From Selenomonadaceae bacterium (lineage in GTDB: Bacteria > Bacillota > Negativicutes > Selenomonadales > Selenomonadaceae), in assembly GCA_017470715.1 (NCBI GenBank), contig JAFUYE010000086.1:1-40218 (forward strand): DNA of 40,218 nt, read 5' to 3'. The translations under genes and the position numbers were made by a program. Positions 1 through 8,348 of this stretch are shown in pieces (position 1 is the first letter of the stretch; each line of letters begins with the position of its first letter). The notes below the pieces were generated by a model. The model was given only the letters and a program-made list of their open reading frames with translations. It was not told where the DNA came from and ran no database searches.

Positions 1-86
1 CGCACGCAGTTGACCGCAGGCAGCGTTCACGTCCGCGCCCATTTCTTTGCGAATCGTCGTGCCGATACAGTGCGTGTTCACTTTCA
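1..86 (-). pseudogene. Partial second copy of the rlmN 3' end
   Basis: On the minus strand this stretch encodes a near copy of the RlmN C-terminus, including the motif GADVNAACGQLRA with the catalytic Cys of the AACGQL box. It lies directly downstream of the rlmN stop codon and is cut by the window edge. The copy at 1-84 matches 112-195 with an offset of 111 bases. Differences are a mixture: three silent (CAT/CAC, ATT/ATC, GGG/GGT) and three coding (L/V, G/C, A/T). No start codon with a ribosome binding site precedes it, so it is probably not translated on its own. Because the copies differ, a simple assembly stutter is unlikely. Confidence 0.75.
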
Positions 87-93
87 AAAAATT

Positions 94-1128
94 TTATCGC
101 CCGTCAAATTTCGCACGCAGTTGCCCGCAGGCAGCGTTCACGTCCGCGCCCATTTCTTTGCGAATCGTCGCGCCAATACCATGCGTGTTCAGGAAGTGGA
201 AAAATTTTTGCACGGCAGTTTTCGTCGGCGGGCGGAAACTTCTTTCGTCGACGGGATTGAACGGAATCAAATTGACGTTGGCAAGTTGTCCGCTCAAAAT
301 TTTCGCAAGGCGTCGCGCATGTTCTTCCGTGTCGTTGACGCCGCCGAGCAAAATATATTCGTAAGTGACGCGTCGCCCCGTCGATTGAGCGTAATCGTCG
401 CCCGCCGCAAGCAAAGTTTTCATATTGAACGCGGAATTTATCGGCATAATTTCCGAACGTAAATTTTCGTCCGGCGCGTGCAACGAAATCGACAGCGTGA
501 CGGGAATTTTTTCGTCGCGTAATTTTTTTATCGCGGGCACGACGCCGCACGTCGAAATTGTGATTTTGCGATAGCTCATGCCCAAACAATAATCTTCGTG
601 GAGCAGGCGCAACATTTTAATCAGCGCGTCGAAATTCATCAGCGGTTCGCCCGTGCCCATGATGACAACAGAATCGAGTTTTTGATTTTCGCCGCGCAGA
701 AACATTTCGACGAAAAAAATTTCCGCAAGCATTTCCGCCGCCGTCAAATTTCGTTCGAGACCTTTGAGCGTCGACGCGCAAAATTTGCAACCCATTTGGC
801 AACCGACTTGGCTTGAAATGCAAACGCTGTTTCCGTAATCGTGGCGCATCAAAACGACTTCGACAGCCGCACCGTCAAAGCCCAATAAAAATTTCGTCGT
901 CAAGCCGTCGCGTGAATCCAGCCGCGTCAACAGTTCGGCGATTTTTATTTCGTAACGTGTCGACAGTTCCGCCCGCAAATTTTTCGGCAAGTCGGTCATC
1001 TCGTCGAAATTTTTTACACCGTGTTTGTAAATTTTTTGGGCGATTTGTTTTGCCCGAAATTTCGGTAACGGCGCAAGTTCTGCCGTAAGTTCGTCGAGTG
1101 TAAGCCCGAATAGATTTTTTTTGTTCAA
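94..1128 (-). CDS. rlmN: 23S rRNA (adenine2503-C2)-methyltransferase RlmN
   Basis: Radical-SAM methyltransferase that methylates C2 of A2503 in 23S rRNA (and A37 of some tRNAs in characterised homologues). The radical-SAM motif GCQMGCKFC supplies three cluster cysteines, about residues 110, 114 and 117 from the chosen start. The C-terminal AACGQL box holds the methyl-carrying Cys. Start: the frame is open further upstream to 1290, but that extension is Pro/Arg-rich and unlike the family. The TTG at 1126-1128 (reverse strand) is preceded by an AAGGTGG ribosome binding site with 7-base spacing and gives 344 residues, the usual family length. It is transcribed divergently from the HAD phosphatase gene. 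The 3' end is partially duplicated downstream. Confidence 0.93.
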   Translation of the reverse strand: MNKKNLFGLTLDELTAELAPLPKFRAKQIAQKIYKHGVKNFDEMTDLPKNLRAELSTRYEIKIAELLTRLDSRDGLTTKFLLGFDGAAVEVVLMRHDYGNSVCISSQVGCQMGCKFCASTLKGLERNLTAAEMLAEIFFVEMFLRGENQKLDSVVIMGTGEPLMNFDALIKMLRLLHEDYCLGMSYRKITISTCGVVPAIKKLRDEKIPVTLSISLHAPDENLRSEIMPINSAFNMKTLLAAGDDYAQSTGRRVTYEYILLGGVNDTEEHARRLAKILSGQLANVNLIPFNPVDERSFRPPTKTAVQKFFHFLNTHGIGATIRKEMGADVNAACGQLRAKFDGR

Positions 1129-1312
1129 AGTATCAACCACCTTCACCCCGGAGGGGGGAGCCGCCGGGGGTTTCTTTAACCGCCGCCCGCCACGGCGTAT
1201 ATTCAGTTTTTTGCGGAAAAATTCCTGCTTGCTTTTCATAAAAAATTTTGTAGCGGCAAATAACTTCAGCGCAGATTTTAAAATCTTCACGTTGAAAACT
1301 CAACGAATTTTT

Positions 1313-1341
1313 TTGTCACGGAAAGTTTTACGTGTTATAAT
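1313..1341 (+). promoter_or_regulatory. Sigma-A-type promoter for the HAD/isp operon
   Basis: TTGTCA (1313-1318) and TATAAT (1336-1341) are separated by 17 bases. A GGAGGG ribosome binding site follows at about 1357-1362, upstream of the ATG at 1369. The -10 box is a perfect consensus. Confidence 0.8.
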
Positions 1342-1368
1342 CGCAAATATTTATTTGGAGGGCTTGCG

Positions 1369-2172
1369 ATGATTAAAATTATTTTTTCCGACATGGACGG
1401 CACGCTTTTGACGAGCGAAAACAAATTGCCCGACGGTTTCGACGAAATGATTGCCGAGTTGAAACGTCGCGGCGTTATTTTTGCGCCTGCAAGCGGTCGA
1501 CAATACGCGGCACTTTTGAAGTCGTTCCCGAAATATCACGACGAATTTTTGTTCGTTGCCGAGGGCGGCACCTTGGTTAAATATCGCGGCAAAGAAATTT
1601 TCAGCCACACAATGGACGTTGCAACCGTCAAAAAAATTTTGGCTGTCGGCGCAACTCTCGATAACATCATGTGCGTTTGGTGCGGCAAAAACGATTCGTA
1701 CATTTTGCGCGAATTCGACAAGCCCGAATACACCGACGACATGGAAAAATATTACACGCACAGAACCGCCGTCGAAAGTTGGGACGACGTTGACGACACG
1801 CCGATTAAAGTTGCCCTTTTCGACAAAACCGGTCACGCCGACAAAAATGTTTACGACAAACTTGCAGCGTTTCATGACAGTTTGCAGGTCGTTCAAACAA
1901 TCGATTGGTGGGTTGACGTGTCGGGCAAGGGCGCGAACAAAGGCGAAGCGATTGAAAATGTTTGTCGCGTCATGAACGTCAAGCCCGAAGAATGCGCGGC
2001 GTTCGGCGATTATCTCAACGATTGCGAAATGTTGCAGGCGGTCGGCTACGGTTTCGCCGTCGCAAATGCTCATCCCGACGTTAAAAAGATTGCCAAATTT
2101 CAAACCGACAGCAACGACGACGCCGGAGTTTTGAAAGCAATTCGGAAATTTATCGACGACGGTTTGATTTAA
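1369..2172 (+). CDS. HAD-superfamily (Cof/YidA-type) phosphatase
   Basis: Cof-type haloacid dehalogenase-like hydrolase of 267 residues; members dephosphorylate sugar phosphates or flavin/PLP-type phosphates, and the substrate here is unknown. Motif I is DMDGTLL, with nucleophile Asp8 and acid/base Asp10. Motif IV is FGDYLND near residue 206, and a C2-type cap lies between them (residues about 85-185). The conserved 'ASGRQYAAL' region holds motif II. It is the first gene after a strong promoter, with ispD 21 bases downstream, so it leads the isoprenoid/cysteine operon. Start is ATG with GGAGGG in front. Confidence 0.88.
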   Translation: MIKIIFSDMDGTLLTSENKLPDGFDEMIAELKRRGVIFAPASGRQYAALLKSFPKYHDEFLFVAEGGTLVKYRGKEIFSHTMDVATVKKILAVGATLDNIMCVWCGKNDSYILREFDKPEYTDDMEKYYTHRTAVESWDDVDDTPIKVALFDKTGHADKNVYDKLAAFHDSLQVVQTIDWWVDVSGKGANKGEAIENVCRVMNVKPEECAAFGDYLNDCEMLQAVGYGFAVANAHPDVKKIAKFQTDSNDDAGVLKAIRKFIDDGLI

Positions 2173-2193
2173 TAAACTTTTGGAGGTCAGCAA

Positions 2194-2886
2194 ATGACTA
2201 CAGCAGTTTTCCCCGCCGCCGGAGCCTCAACGCGCATGAACAATTTCGGCGGCACGAATAAAAATCTTTTGAAACTTGCGGGCGAAATGGTTTTGTTGCG
2301 CAGTGTGAAAACTTTTTCGCAGGTCGAACGTGTGAATTTTTTAATCGTCGTGGTCGGTGCCGATGAAGTCGACGCGGTCAAAAAACTTTTGAGCGAACAA
2401 AAAAATTTAAAACCTTGGGTCGTGACGGTCGGCGGCAGTGAACGCCAATATTCAATCGCCAACGGTTTGAAACTCGTCCCCGACGACGCCGATACAATTT
2501 TGGTTCACGACGCGGCACGCCCGTTAATCACCGTCAAAACGATTGAAGCGGTTATCGACGCGGCTGAACAATTCGGCGGAGCCATTGCCGCAGTTCCCGC
2601 CAAAGACACGATTAAAATTGTCGGTGCAGATGGTTTTGTTCGCCATACGCCGCCGCGCAGAGAACTTGTCGCAGTGCAGACGCCGCAAGGTTTCAAACGC
2701 GATATTTTGTTGCGCGCATACGAAAAAGCACAGGAAGATAATTTTTTAGGCACGGACGATTCAAGTTTGGTTGAGCGGCTCGGCGTGCGAATCAAAGTCG
2801 TGTCCGGCGAATACAGCAACTTGAAAATCACAACGCCCGAAGATATTTTTGTTGCGGAAACTTTTTTGAGAGGCGAAAAATCATGA
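2194..2886 (+). CDS. ispD: 2-C-methyl-D-erythritol 4-phosphate cytidylyltransferase
   Basis: Third step of the MEP isoprenoid pathway: transfers CMP from CTP to MEP. The 230-residue length is typical. Visible family motifs are the N-terminal nucleotide-binding loop AAGASTRM, the HDAARPL motif around residue 110, and GTDDSSLVE near residue 190. A GGAGG ribosome binding site precedes the ATG. The stop overlaps the ispF start (ATGA), implying translational coupling with the next-but-one pathway enzyme, an arrangement common in bacteria. Confidence 0.96.
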   Translation: MTTAVFPAAGASTRMNNFGGTNKNLLKLAGEMVLLRSVKTFSQVERVNFLIVVVGADEVDAVKKLLSEQKNLKPWVVTVGGSERQYSIANGLKLVPDDADTILVHDAARPLITVKTIEAVIDAAEQFGGAIAAVPAKDTIKIVGADGFVRHTPPRRELVAVQTPQGFKRDILLRAYEKAQEDNFLGTDDSSLVERLGVRIKVVSGEYSNLKITTPEDIFVAETFLRGEKS

Positions 2887-3353
2887 CGCGTTTCGGTATC
2901 GGCTACGACGTTCACAAATTGGCGGCGGGCAGAAAATTAATTTTGGGCGGCGTCGAAATCCCGCATGAACTCGGTTTGGAAGCGCATTCCGACGGCGATG
3001 TTTTGATTCACGCAATCATTGATGCACTTTTGGGCGCGGCGGCTTTGAACGACATAGGTACGCATTTCCCAATGACGCCCGAATTCAAAGACATTTCCAG
3101 CGTCGAACTTTTAAAACGAACTCATAAACTTATCGCGGAAAAAAATTATTCAATCGTCAACATTGATTCAATCGTCGTCGCACAACGCCCGAAACTCGCG
3201 CCTTACGTCATGAAAATTCGCGAACGTCTTGCGGAAATTTTGAACGTCGACATTGATTCGGTCAGCGTCAAAGCCAAAACCGAAGAAGGACTCGGCTTCA
3301 CGGGCACCGAACAAGGTATTTCGTCCTACGCGGTCGCAAGTCTCGAAAAATAA
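2883..3353 (+). CDS. ispF: 2-C-methyl-D-erythritol 2,4-cyclodiphosphate synthase
   Basis: Converts CDP-ME 2-phosphate to the cyclodiphosphate in the MEP pathway; a trimer with Zn/Mg sites at subunit interfaces. The 156 residues contain GYDVH near the N-terminus (metal ligands Asp9 and His11), [18 protein letters not shown] with the third metal His, DIGTHFP, and the C-terminal [10 protein letters not shown] nucleotide-binding stretch. It overlaps ispD by four bases and is followed 15 bases later by cysE. Confidence 0.96.
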   Translation: MTRFGIGYDVHKLAAGRKLILGGVEIPHELGLEAHSDGDVLIHAIIDALLGAAALNDIGTHFPMTPEFKDISSVELLKRTHKLIAEKNYSIVNIDSIVVAQRPKLAPYVMKIRERLAEILNVDIDSVSVKAKTEEGLGFTGTEQGISSYAVASLEK

Positions 3354-3368
3354 TTCACCGGAGCTGTC

Positions 3369-4220
3369 ATGAAATTTTTTGAACGAATCAAAAAAGATAT
3401 TCGCGTCATTTTTGAACGTGACCCCGCCGCAAAATCCGTCCTCGAAGTCGTCCTGTGTTATTCGGGACTGCACGCCATTTGGTTGCACAGAATTTCGCAC
3501 GCGCTTTTCACACGCGGCTGGATTGTTTCGGCGCGTCTCGTCTCGAACTTTTGCAGATTTTTGACGGGCATTGAGATTCACCCCGGCGCGACAATCGGCG
3601 ACGGGCTTTTTATTGACCACGGCACGGGAATTGTTATCGGCGAAACGGCGGAACTCGGCAAAAACGTCACGTTATATCAAGGCGTCACGCTCGGCGGCAC
3701 CGGCAAAGAAAAAGGCAAACGCCATCCGACAATAGGCAACAATGTCGTCGTGGCGACCGGCGCAAAAGTGCTCGGTTCGTTCAAAGTCGGAGATCATGCA
3801 AAAATCGGCGCGGGTTCCGTTGTGCTCAAAGAAGTTCCGCCACATGCTACGGTTGTAGGGATTCCCGGACGCGTTGTCGTCCTGCACGGGCATCGAATTC
3901 GCAACGAAGAAGATTACCGAAAAGCGTTGCTCGACATTTGCAACGAACGTGGTTATGACTCGAACAATCCAAAAATCTGCGCGGAAATTATGGAAGAACT
4001 TGACGTTGACTTGAATCATGACATGTTGCCCGACCCCGAACGCGAAATGATGGAAATTGCTCTGCGACAAATTCAGCGGCTCGAACAGCGCGTCAACGAA
4101 CTCGAAACGCAACTTGCCGAAGCCCGCGCAGAAATTTCCGCAGAAGCAATGAGAACGTCGTCTTTGGAAGTTGCATTGACGGAGAGCAAAGTTGACTTAT
4201 CAAAGGACGTGACGAAATGA
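3369..4220 (+). CDS. cysE: Serine O-acetyltransferase
   Basis: Acetylates L-serine from acetyl-CoA, the first committed step of cysteine synthesis. The left-handed beta-helix hexapeptide region runs from about residue 68 to 175, with signature stretches [35 protein letters not shown] and [11 protein letters not shown]. The 283 residues exceed the 200-230 typical of short bacterial CysE. The surplus is a charged C-terminal tail (about residues 215-283) predicted from sequence to be helical or coiled ([20 protein letters not shown]). ATG start with a GGAG site. The stop overlaps the next start by four bases. A position before cysS links serine/cysteine supply with Cys-tRNA charging. Confidence 0.93.
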   Translation: MKFFERIKKDIRVIFERDPAAKSVLEVVLCYSGLHAIWLHRISHALFTRGWIVSARLVSNFCRFLTGIEIHPGATIGDGLFIDHGTGIVIGETAELGKNVTLYQGVTLGGTGKEKGKRHPTIGNNVVVATGAKVLGSFKVGDHAKIGAGSVVLKEVPPHATVVGIPGRVVVLHGHRIRNEEDYRKALLDICNERGYDSNNPKICAEIMEELDVDLNHDMLPDPEREMMEIALRQIQRLEQRVNELETQLAEARAEISAEAMRTSSLEVALTESKVDLSKDVTK

Positions 4221-4633
4221 ATTTGATTCTGGACATTCACACGCACACGATAGCCGGCGGGCACGCCTACGGCACGATTCGCGAAATGGCGCAGGCGGCC
4301 TCCGAACGCGGCTTGAAACTTTTGGGCTTCGCCGAACACGGACCGAAAATCCCCGGTACGATTGACCCGTTTTACTTCCGAAATCTGATTGTCATTCCGC
4401 GCAACCTTTACGGCGTCGAAATCCTTCACGGTTGCGAAATCAACGTCCTCAACGACGGCACGCTCGACTTGGAACAGGAACTTATCGACAAGCTCGACTT
4501 CGGCATTGCAGGCATTCATGTTCAATGTTACGAAAACGTCGGGCGCGAAAAGAATACCGATAACCTTCTGTCGTGCATGGCTAATGACAAAGTTTTTTCG
4601 TGTCGCATCCCGACGACGACCATACACCGCTGA
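4217..4633 (+). pseudogene. PHP-domain phosphoesterase, N-terminal part (frameshifted)
   Basis: N-terminal part of a YcdX-like PHP hydrolase with a metal-binding HTHT motif (residues about 8-11), an EHGP loop and CEINVLNDG. The frame then runs off into an unrelated tail (SCRIPTTTIHR) just after VQCYENVGREKNTDNLL. The rest of the family fold continues in another frame from 4600. The break lies at a T6 run (4593-4598): one additional T would restore a continuous protein of about 235 residues reading KVFFVSHPDDDH. It may be a real inactivating deletion, a sequencing error, or slippage. It is coupled to cysE by a four-base overlap. Confidence 0.75.
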
Positions 4634-4923
4634 ATTACGAACGCCTGGTTGACGGAGCGAAGAATTTTCACGTCGCCTTGGAAGTCAACAACAGCTCGTT
4701 CGTCAAGGAGGACAAGCGACTTAATTGTCGCGAAAATTACAGGACGATGCTCGCGTTGTGCGAAAAATTTTCCGTGCCGATAATCGTCAGCTCCGACGCA
4801 CACGATCCTTCGGGCGTAGGCGAATTTACTTTGGCGGAAAAATTTTTGCGGGAAATAAACTTCGACGAGACTTTGATTCTGAACACCGCCGTCGACAAGC
4901 TGAAAAATTTCATTCATTTTTGA
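4600..4923 (+). pseudogene. PHP-domain phosphoesterase, C-terminal part (frameshifted)
   Basis: Continuation of the PHP hydrolase in the shifted frame. It carries the metal ligands expected from the second half of the fold: SHPDDDH, the EVNNSSF strand and the SDAHDP motif near the end. The first ATG of this frame has no convincing ribosome binding site, so separate translation is unlikely and the piece makes sense only joined to 4217-4598. It is followed 14 bases later by the antitoxin-like gene. Confidence 0.75.
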
Positions 4924-4937
4924 GGAGTGATAAACAC

Positions 4938-5207
4938 ATGAACGCTAAACTTAAAACCGTCCGAAAAGAAATGACCGCCGGCGATTTGAAAGGCATAATT
5001 GACTTGCCGAATTACGACGACAATCAACGCGTGAAAATCACCGTCACGCCCGCCGAACCTGTTGCGGAGAAAAAAATTTTGAGCGACGAAGAAATCAACG
5101 CGCTGTTGGACGACCTTACGGGTTGCCTGAAAGACGCTGACAAATCGAAGACGCTCGAAGATTGGCGCACGGAAAGATTGGAGGAACGTTATGGACTTGC
5201 TTATTGA
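4938..5207 (+). CDS. Antitoxin-like partner of the PIN toxin
   Basis: Small acidic protein of 89 residues directly upstream of, and overlapping by 17 bases, a PIN-domain gene. The N-terminus (LKTVRKEMTAGDLKGIIDLP) looks like a short DNA-binding/dimerisation segment as in prevent-host-death or AbrB-like antitoxins, but I do not recognise the family. The C-terminal half is highly charged (DEEINALLDDL, DWRTERLEERYG), as expected for the toxin-binding tail. ATG start at 4938 with GAGGAG in front; longer in-frame starts lie inside the PHP gene. Role inferred from context. Confidence 0.72.
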   Translation: MNAKLKTVRKEMTAGDLKGIIDLPNYDDNQRVKITVTPAEPVAEKKILSDEEINALLDDLTGCLKDADKSKTLEDWRTERLEERYGLAY

Positions 5208-5622
5208 TACCAACGTCGTCTTGGATATGTTCTTGGAGCGCGAACCGTTCGTTGATATGAGCAGGCAGGTAATTGCGCTTTCGATACGCTGTAGCAATGT
5301 TCACAGCTTTATTTCGGCGTCGGCTGTCACGGACATTTACTACATCAGCTACAAAAATCTGAAGGATCATCAAATCGTGCGCGAAAAATTCAAAAAGCTT
5401 TTCAAATTCGTTGGAGTCGTCGCCGTGACGCCCGAAAATATTCATGACGCCTTTGCTTTGAATTGGAAAGACTTCGAGGATTCCGTTCAATATTCCGTTG
5501 CCAAATCGAATAATTTCGACGGGATTGTCACGCGCAACATGCAGGGCTTTACCGACGACGAAGTTAAAATTTTTACTCCCGAAGAAATCTGCGCGCACAT
5601 CAAAAACATTTTTAAGGAGTGA
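5191..5622 (+). CDS. PIN-domain toxin, VapC-like RNase
   Basis: PIN-fold endoribonuclease of 143 residues. The N-terminal DTNVVLDM supplies the first catalytic Asp. SASAVTDIYYI and the later FEDSVQYSVAKSNNFDGIVTRN supply the remaining acidic residues of the PIN active site. Characterised VapC toxins cut tRNA or rRNA; the target here is unknown. It overlaps the preceding small acidic gene, the usual toxin-antitoxin layout. The pair sits between the PHP gene and cysS, inside a housekeeping operon. ATG start with GGAGG just upstream. Confidence 0.85.
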   Translation: MDLLIDTNVVLDMFLEREPFVDMSRQVIALSIRCSNVHSFISASAVTDIYYISYKNLKDHQIVREKFKKLFKFVGVVAVTPENIHDAFALNWKDFEDSVQYSVAKSNNFDGIVTRNMQGFTDDEVKIFTPEEICAHIKNIFKE

Positions 5623-5628
5623 TTTACC

Positions 5629-7158
5629 GTGATTAAAGTTTTCAACACAATGAGCAAGTCGAAAGAAATTTTCAAGCCGCTCAAGAAAGGTGAAGTCAGT
5701 ATCTATTGCTGTGGGGTGACGCCTTACAATCCGCCGCACATCGGCAACGCCCGCCCGTTCGTCACGTGGGACGTTATCCGAAGATTTTTCGCCAAAAGCG
5801 GTTACAAAGTTCATTACGTGCAAAATTTTACCGACGTTGACGACAAAATCATCAACACCGCAAACAAACTTGGCGTCACGTGGAAAGACGTTGCCGAAAA
5901 AAATATCGCCGCGTATTTCAAGGCAATGGACGCTTTGAACGTTCGCCGCGCAGATATTTACCCGAAAGTTTCCGAAACAATGGACGACATTATTAAACTT
6001 GTCGAAACGCTCGTTAAAAAAGATTTTGCTTACGTGACGGACAGCGGTGACGTTTTTTACAGCGTCGAAAAACTTCCGACTTACGGCAAATTGAGCGGAC
6101 GAAAACTTTCCGACATGATGGCGGGCGCACGCGTCGAAGTCAACGAATCGAAACGTCACCCGATGGATTTTGCGCTGTGGAAATCTGCAAAGCCCGGCGA
6201 ACCTTCGTGGGACAGCCCGTGGGGTAAAGGTCGCCCCGGTTGGCATATCGAATGTTCCGCAATGTCGCTGAAATTTTTGGGCGAGAAGTTTGACTTTCAC
6301 GGCGGCGGATCCGATTTGATTTTTCCGCACCACGAAAACGAAATTGCTCAAAGTCAAGCGGCTATCGGCGACAAAAATTCTTTCGCGCAATATTGGTTGC
6401 ACAACGGCTTTATCACGGTCGGCAACAAAAAACAAAGCAAGTCCGACGCTCAGCAGGCAAAGCAATACAAGGGTTTTTTCACCGTCGAAGAAGTTCTGGC
6501 GAAATTTTCCGGCGAAGTCGTGCGCTTGTGCCTGTTGCAAGCTCATTATCGCAACCCGCTTGAATTCAACGAAAGTCGCGTTGCCGAAACTCAAGAATTT
6601 TATTTGAAACTCGCCAAAGCTTATTGGCAACTTGAAACGTTGGCGGCAAAAATTCACGCGGGCGAATTCGTCAAAGACACTTCCGAAAAAAATTTCGCGA
6701 TAACCGTCAGTCGTGCGGGCGGGCTTTGCGAAGAAGCCGAACGTTTGCTTGCGAATTTTTATGCGGCAATGGGCGACGACTTCAACACCGCGTTGGCGAT
6801 TAGCGAAATGTTTGAACTGTCCAAAGAAATCGGCGCATATTACAAAGACTTAACCGCCGGAGAAATTTTGCCCGTGACGATTGACGGCGGAATTATTTTG
6901 CGCGTGCGTGAAATTTTTGCGGAGATGGCTGAAATTCTCGGTTTGTTTGAACAGCCCGTGCCCAAAGTTGCCGACGAAAAAAAATCCGACGATAATCCCG
7001 AACTCGTCAACGCGTTGATGAAAATTATTTTGTCGCTCAGACAGGACGCCCGTGCCTCGAAAAATTGGGCAACCGCCGACAAAATTCGCGACGAACTCAA
7101 AGCGGTCGGAATTGTTGTCGAAGACACACCCGACGGTGCGACTTGGCATCGTCAATGA
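5629..7158 (+). CDS. cysS: Cysteinyl-tRNA synthetase
   Basis: Charges tRNA-Cys with cysteine. Class I signature PPHIGNARP near residue 36 (HIGN). Zinc ligands are visible in CCGVTPYNPP, WHIECSAM and HHENEIAQ. The second class I signature is unusual: at residues 267-272 it reads KKQSKS rather than KMSKS, followed by an insertion (DAQQAKQYKG) of about seven residues before FFTV. Both lysines and serines of the motif core remain. The protein is 509 residues, longer than the usual 460-480. GTG start at 5629 with AAGGAG in front, six bases after the PIN gene; the stop overlaps the mrnC start (ATGA). Confidence 0.95.
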   Translation: MIKVFNTMSKSKEIFKPLKKGEVSIYCCGVTPYNPPHIGNARPFVTWDVIRRFFAKSGYKVHYVQNFTDVDDKIINTANKLGVTWKDVAEKNIAAYFKAMDALNVRRADIYPKVSETMDDIIKLVETLVKKDFAYVTDSGDVFYSVEKLPTYGKLSGRKLSDMMAGARVEVNESKRHPMDFALWKSAKPGEPSWDSPWGKGRPGWHIECSAMSLKFLGEKFDFHGGGSDLIFPHHENEIAQSQAAIGDKNSFAQYWLHNGFITVGNKKQSKSDAQQAKQYKGFFTVEEVLAKFSGEVVRLCLLQAHYRNPLEFNESRVAETQEFYLKLAKAYWQLETLAAKIHAGEFVKDTSEKNFAITVSRAGGLCEEAERLLANFYAAMGDDFNTALAISEMFELSKEIGAYYKDLTAGEILPVTIDGGIILRVREIFAEMAEILGLFEQPVPKVADEKKSDDNPELVNALMKIILSLRQDARASKNWATADKIRDELKAVGIVVEDTPDGATWHRQ

Positions 7159-7553
7159 ATTTTCCCGTCGACGAAATAAAAACTTTATCGCCGCTGATTT
7201 TGGCGCACGTCGGCGACGCGTATTTTCATCTGTTCGTTCGGACGCGCCTGTTGCAAGTCACGCATAATATAACGAAACTCCACGACTTGAGCGCGCAAAT
7301 AGTTTCGGCGACCGCGCAGGCAAAAATTTATCGCGAACTGGAAACTTTCTTGACGGACGACGAACGAGACATTTTTCGACGGGGACGCAACGCCAAATCT
7401 CACGCACCGCGAAAAGCCACCGTCGCCGAATATCACGCAAGCACGGGTTTTGAAGCACTGCTGGGCGAATTGTTTTTGCGACAAAATTTTTCACGCCTCG
7501 ACGAAATTTGCGAACGGGCATTTGATTTTGCATTGAAGGAGTTACCGTCATGA
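7155..7553 (+). CDS. mrnC: Mini-ribonuclease III
   Basis: RNase III catalytic domain without a dsRNA-binding domain; in Bacillus it matures 23S rRNA. It is 132 residues from the ATG at 7155. The motif LAHVGDAYFHLFVR carries the catalytic Asp, ITKLHDLSAQIVSA follows, and EALLGELFL supplies the second catalytic acid. An open frame continues upstream into cysS, but the ATG overlapping the cysS stop fits the family start (MNFPVDEIKTLSPLILAHVG). cysS-mrnC-rlmB order is characteristic of Firmicutes. Confidence 0.94.
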   Translation: MNFPVDEIKTLSPLILAHVGDAYFHLFVRTRLLQVTHNITKLHDLSAQIVSATAQAKIYRELETFLTDDERDIFRRGRNAKSHAPRKATVAEYHASTGFEALLGELFLRQNFSRLDEICERAFDFALKELPS

Positions 7554-8260
7554 AAAAATTTTTTATCGCCGTGATGATTTTGATGATGACCGCTGCTTGT
7601 GCGTTCGCCGAAGAAATTCCCGAAGACGAAGGCGGCGCGGCAAATGCTCCCGCCGAAATTAATCACGTCGATTCAAATTACTTCGTGCAGACAAATTTTT
7701 ACGAGTTGACTTCCGCCAAAGGTCGAATCGTCTTGACGCACTATCCGCCGGCATTGCAGACGACCGAATACAGTTGCGGACCCGTCGCCGCGCTCACGGT
7801 TCTCCGTTGGTTCGGCAACAACGATTTCGACGAAGCAACTTTGATTCGCAAAATGAAAACTCAGCCGAATATCGGCACGAGCTTGAGCAGCATGGTAAAA
7901 TTTTTCCGCAGTATCGATTGGGAAGTTCACAGCCGTTTGGACACGCCGCAGATTACGGACGAGGAATTTAAAGATTTCGTCATGAAAAATCTTTCCGAGG
8001 GCACGCCGATTCTGGTTGAGAACGTCGAATACGGCGGACATTGGCGCGTTATCGTCGGCTACGACACGATGGGCACGGAAAATACTTACGACGACATTTT
8101 GATTTTCGCAGACCCCTACGACACGAGCGACCACCACAGTGACGGCTTTGCAGTCGGCAACGCGGACAGATTTTTTTCGATGTGGTTTGATCATTCAATG
8201 TTGCCGGAAAATGAACGCGAACAACCGTGGCTGACCGCCAAACCGAAAGGCAATTCGTAA
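7550..8260 (+). CDS. Secreted C39-like papain-fold cysteine peptidase
   Basis: Protein of 236 residues with a signal peptide (MKKFFIAVMILMMTAACAFAEE; AFA-E cleavage site likely after residue 20). The mature domain resembles peptidase C39-like/BtlE-type papain folds: TEYSCGPVAALTVL with presumed nucleophile Cys76, GGHWRVIVGYD with His164, and ADPYD with the Asp. Such enzymes cleave peptides outside the membrane; no substrate is evident. It overlaps mrnC by four bases, yet is unrelated to RNA processing, so it looks like an insertion into the cysS-mrnC-rlmB block. AAGGAG eight bases before the ATG. Confidence 0.82.
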   Translation: MKKFFIAVMILMMTAACAFAEEIPEDEGGAANAPAEINHVDSNYFVQTNFYELTSAKGRIVLTHYPPALQTTEYSCGPVAALTVLRWFGNNDFDEATLIRKMKTQPNIGTSLSSMVKFFRSIDWEVHSRLDTPQITDEEFKDFVMKNLSEGTPILVENVEYGGHWRVIVGYDTMGTENTYDDILIFADPYDTSDHHSDGFAVGNADRFFSMWFDHSMLPENEREQPWLTAKPKGNS

Positions 8261-8348
8261 TGCGAAATTCGTAATGCGTAATTGATTTGGCGGCTACCCT
8301 TAAAGCTCAAAGCTTAAAGCTTAAAGCTCAACAACGGAGGCTTGAATT
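8261..8348. repeat. Short spacer with AAGCTTAAAGC-type tandem repeats
   Basis: The gap between the C39-like gene and rlmB holds GCGAAATTCGTAATGCGTAA followed by several overlapping copies of AAAGCT(T/C)A (about 8300-8330). It ends in the GGAGG site of rlmB (8336-8340). Similar AGCT-rich repeats lie at 39825-39868. Confidence 0.55.

Noticed and set aside
1-195. Pure assembly stutter as explanation of the left repeat
   Set aside because: The copies differ at several positions with a coding pattern. Assembly stutter would give identical copies, although mixing of strains cannot be excluded.
1129-1290. N-terminal extension of RlmN up to an ATG at 1290
   Set aside because: The extension is low-complexity, Pro/Arg-rich and unlike RlmN; a TTG with a good ribosome binding site gives the family length.
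1351-2193. 280-codon minus-strand frame opposite the HAD gene
   Set aside because: Antisense shadow; the plus-strand frame has complete HAD motifs and a promoter.
5116-6657. 513-codon open frame on the minus strand opposite the PIN and cysS genes
   Set aside because: It runs exactly antisense to cysS, shows no domain, and is explained by the strong codon bias of the plus-strand gene.
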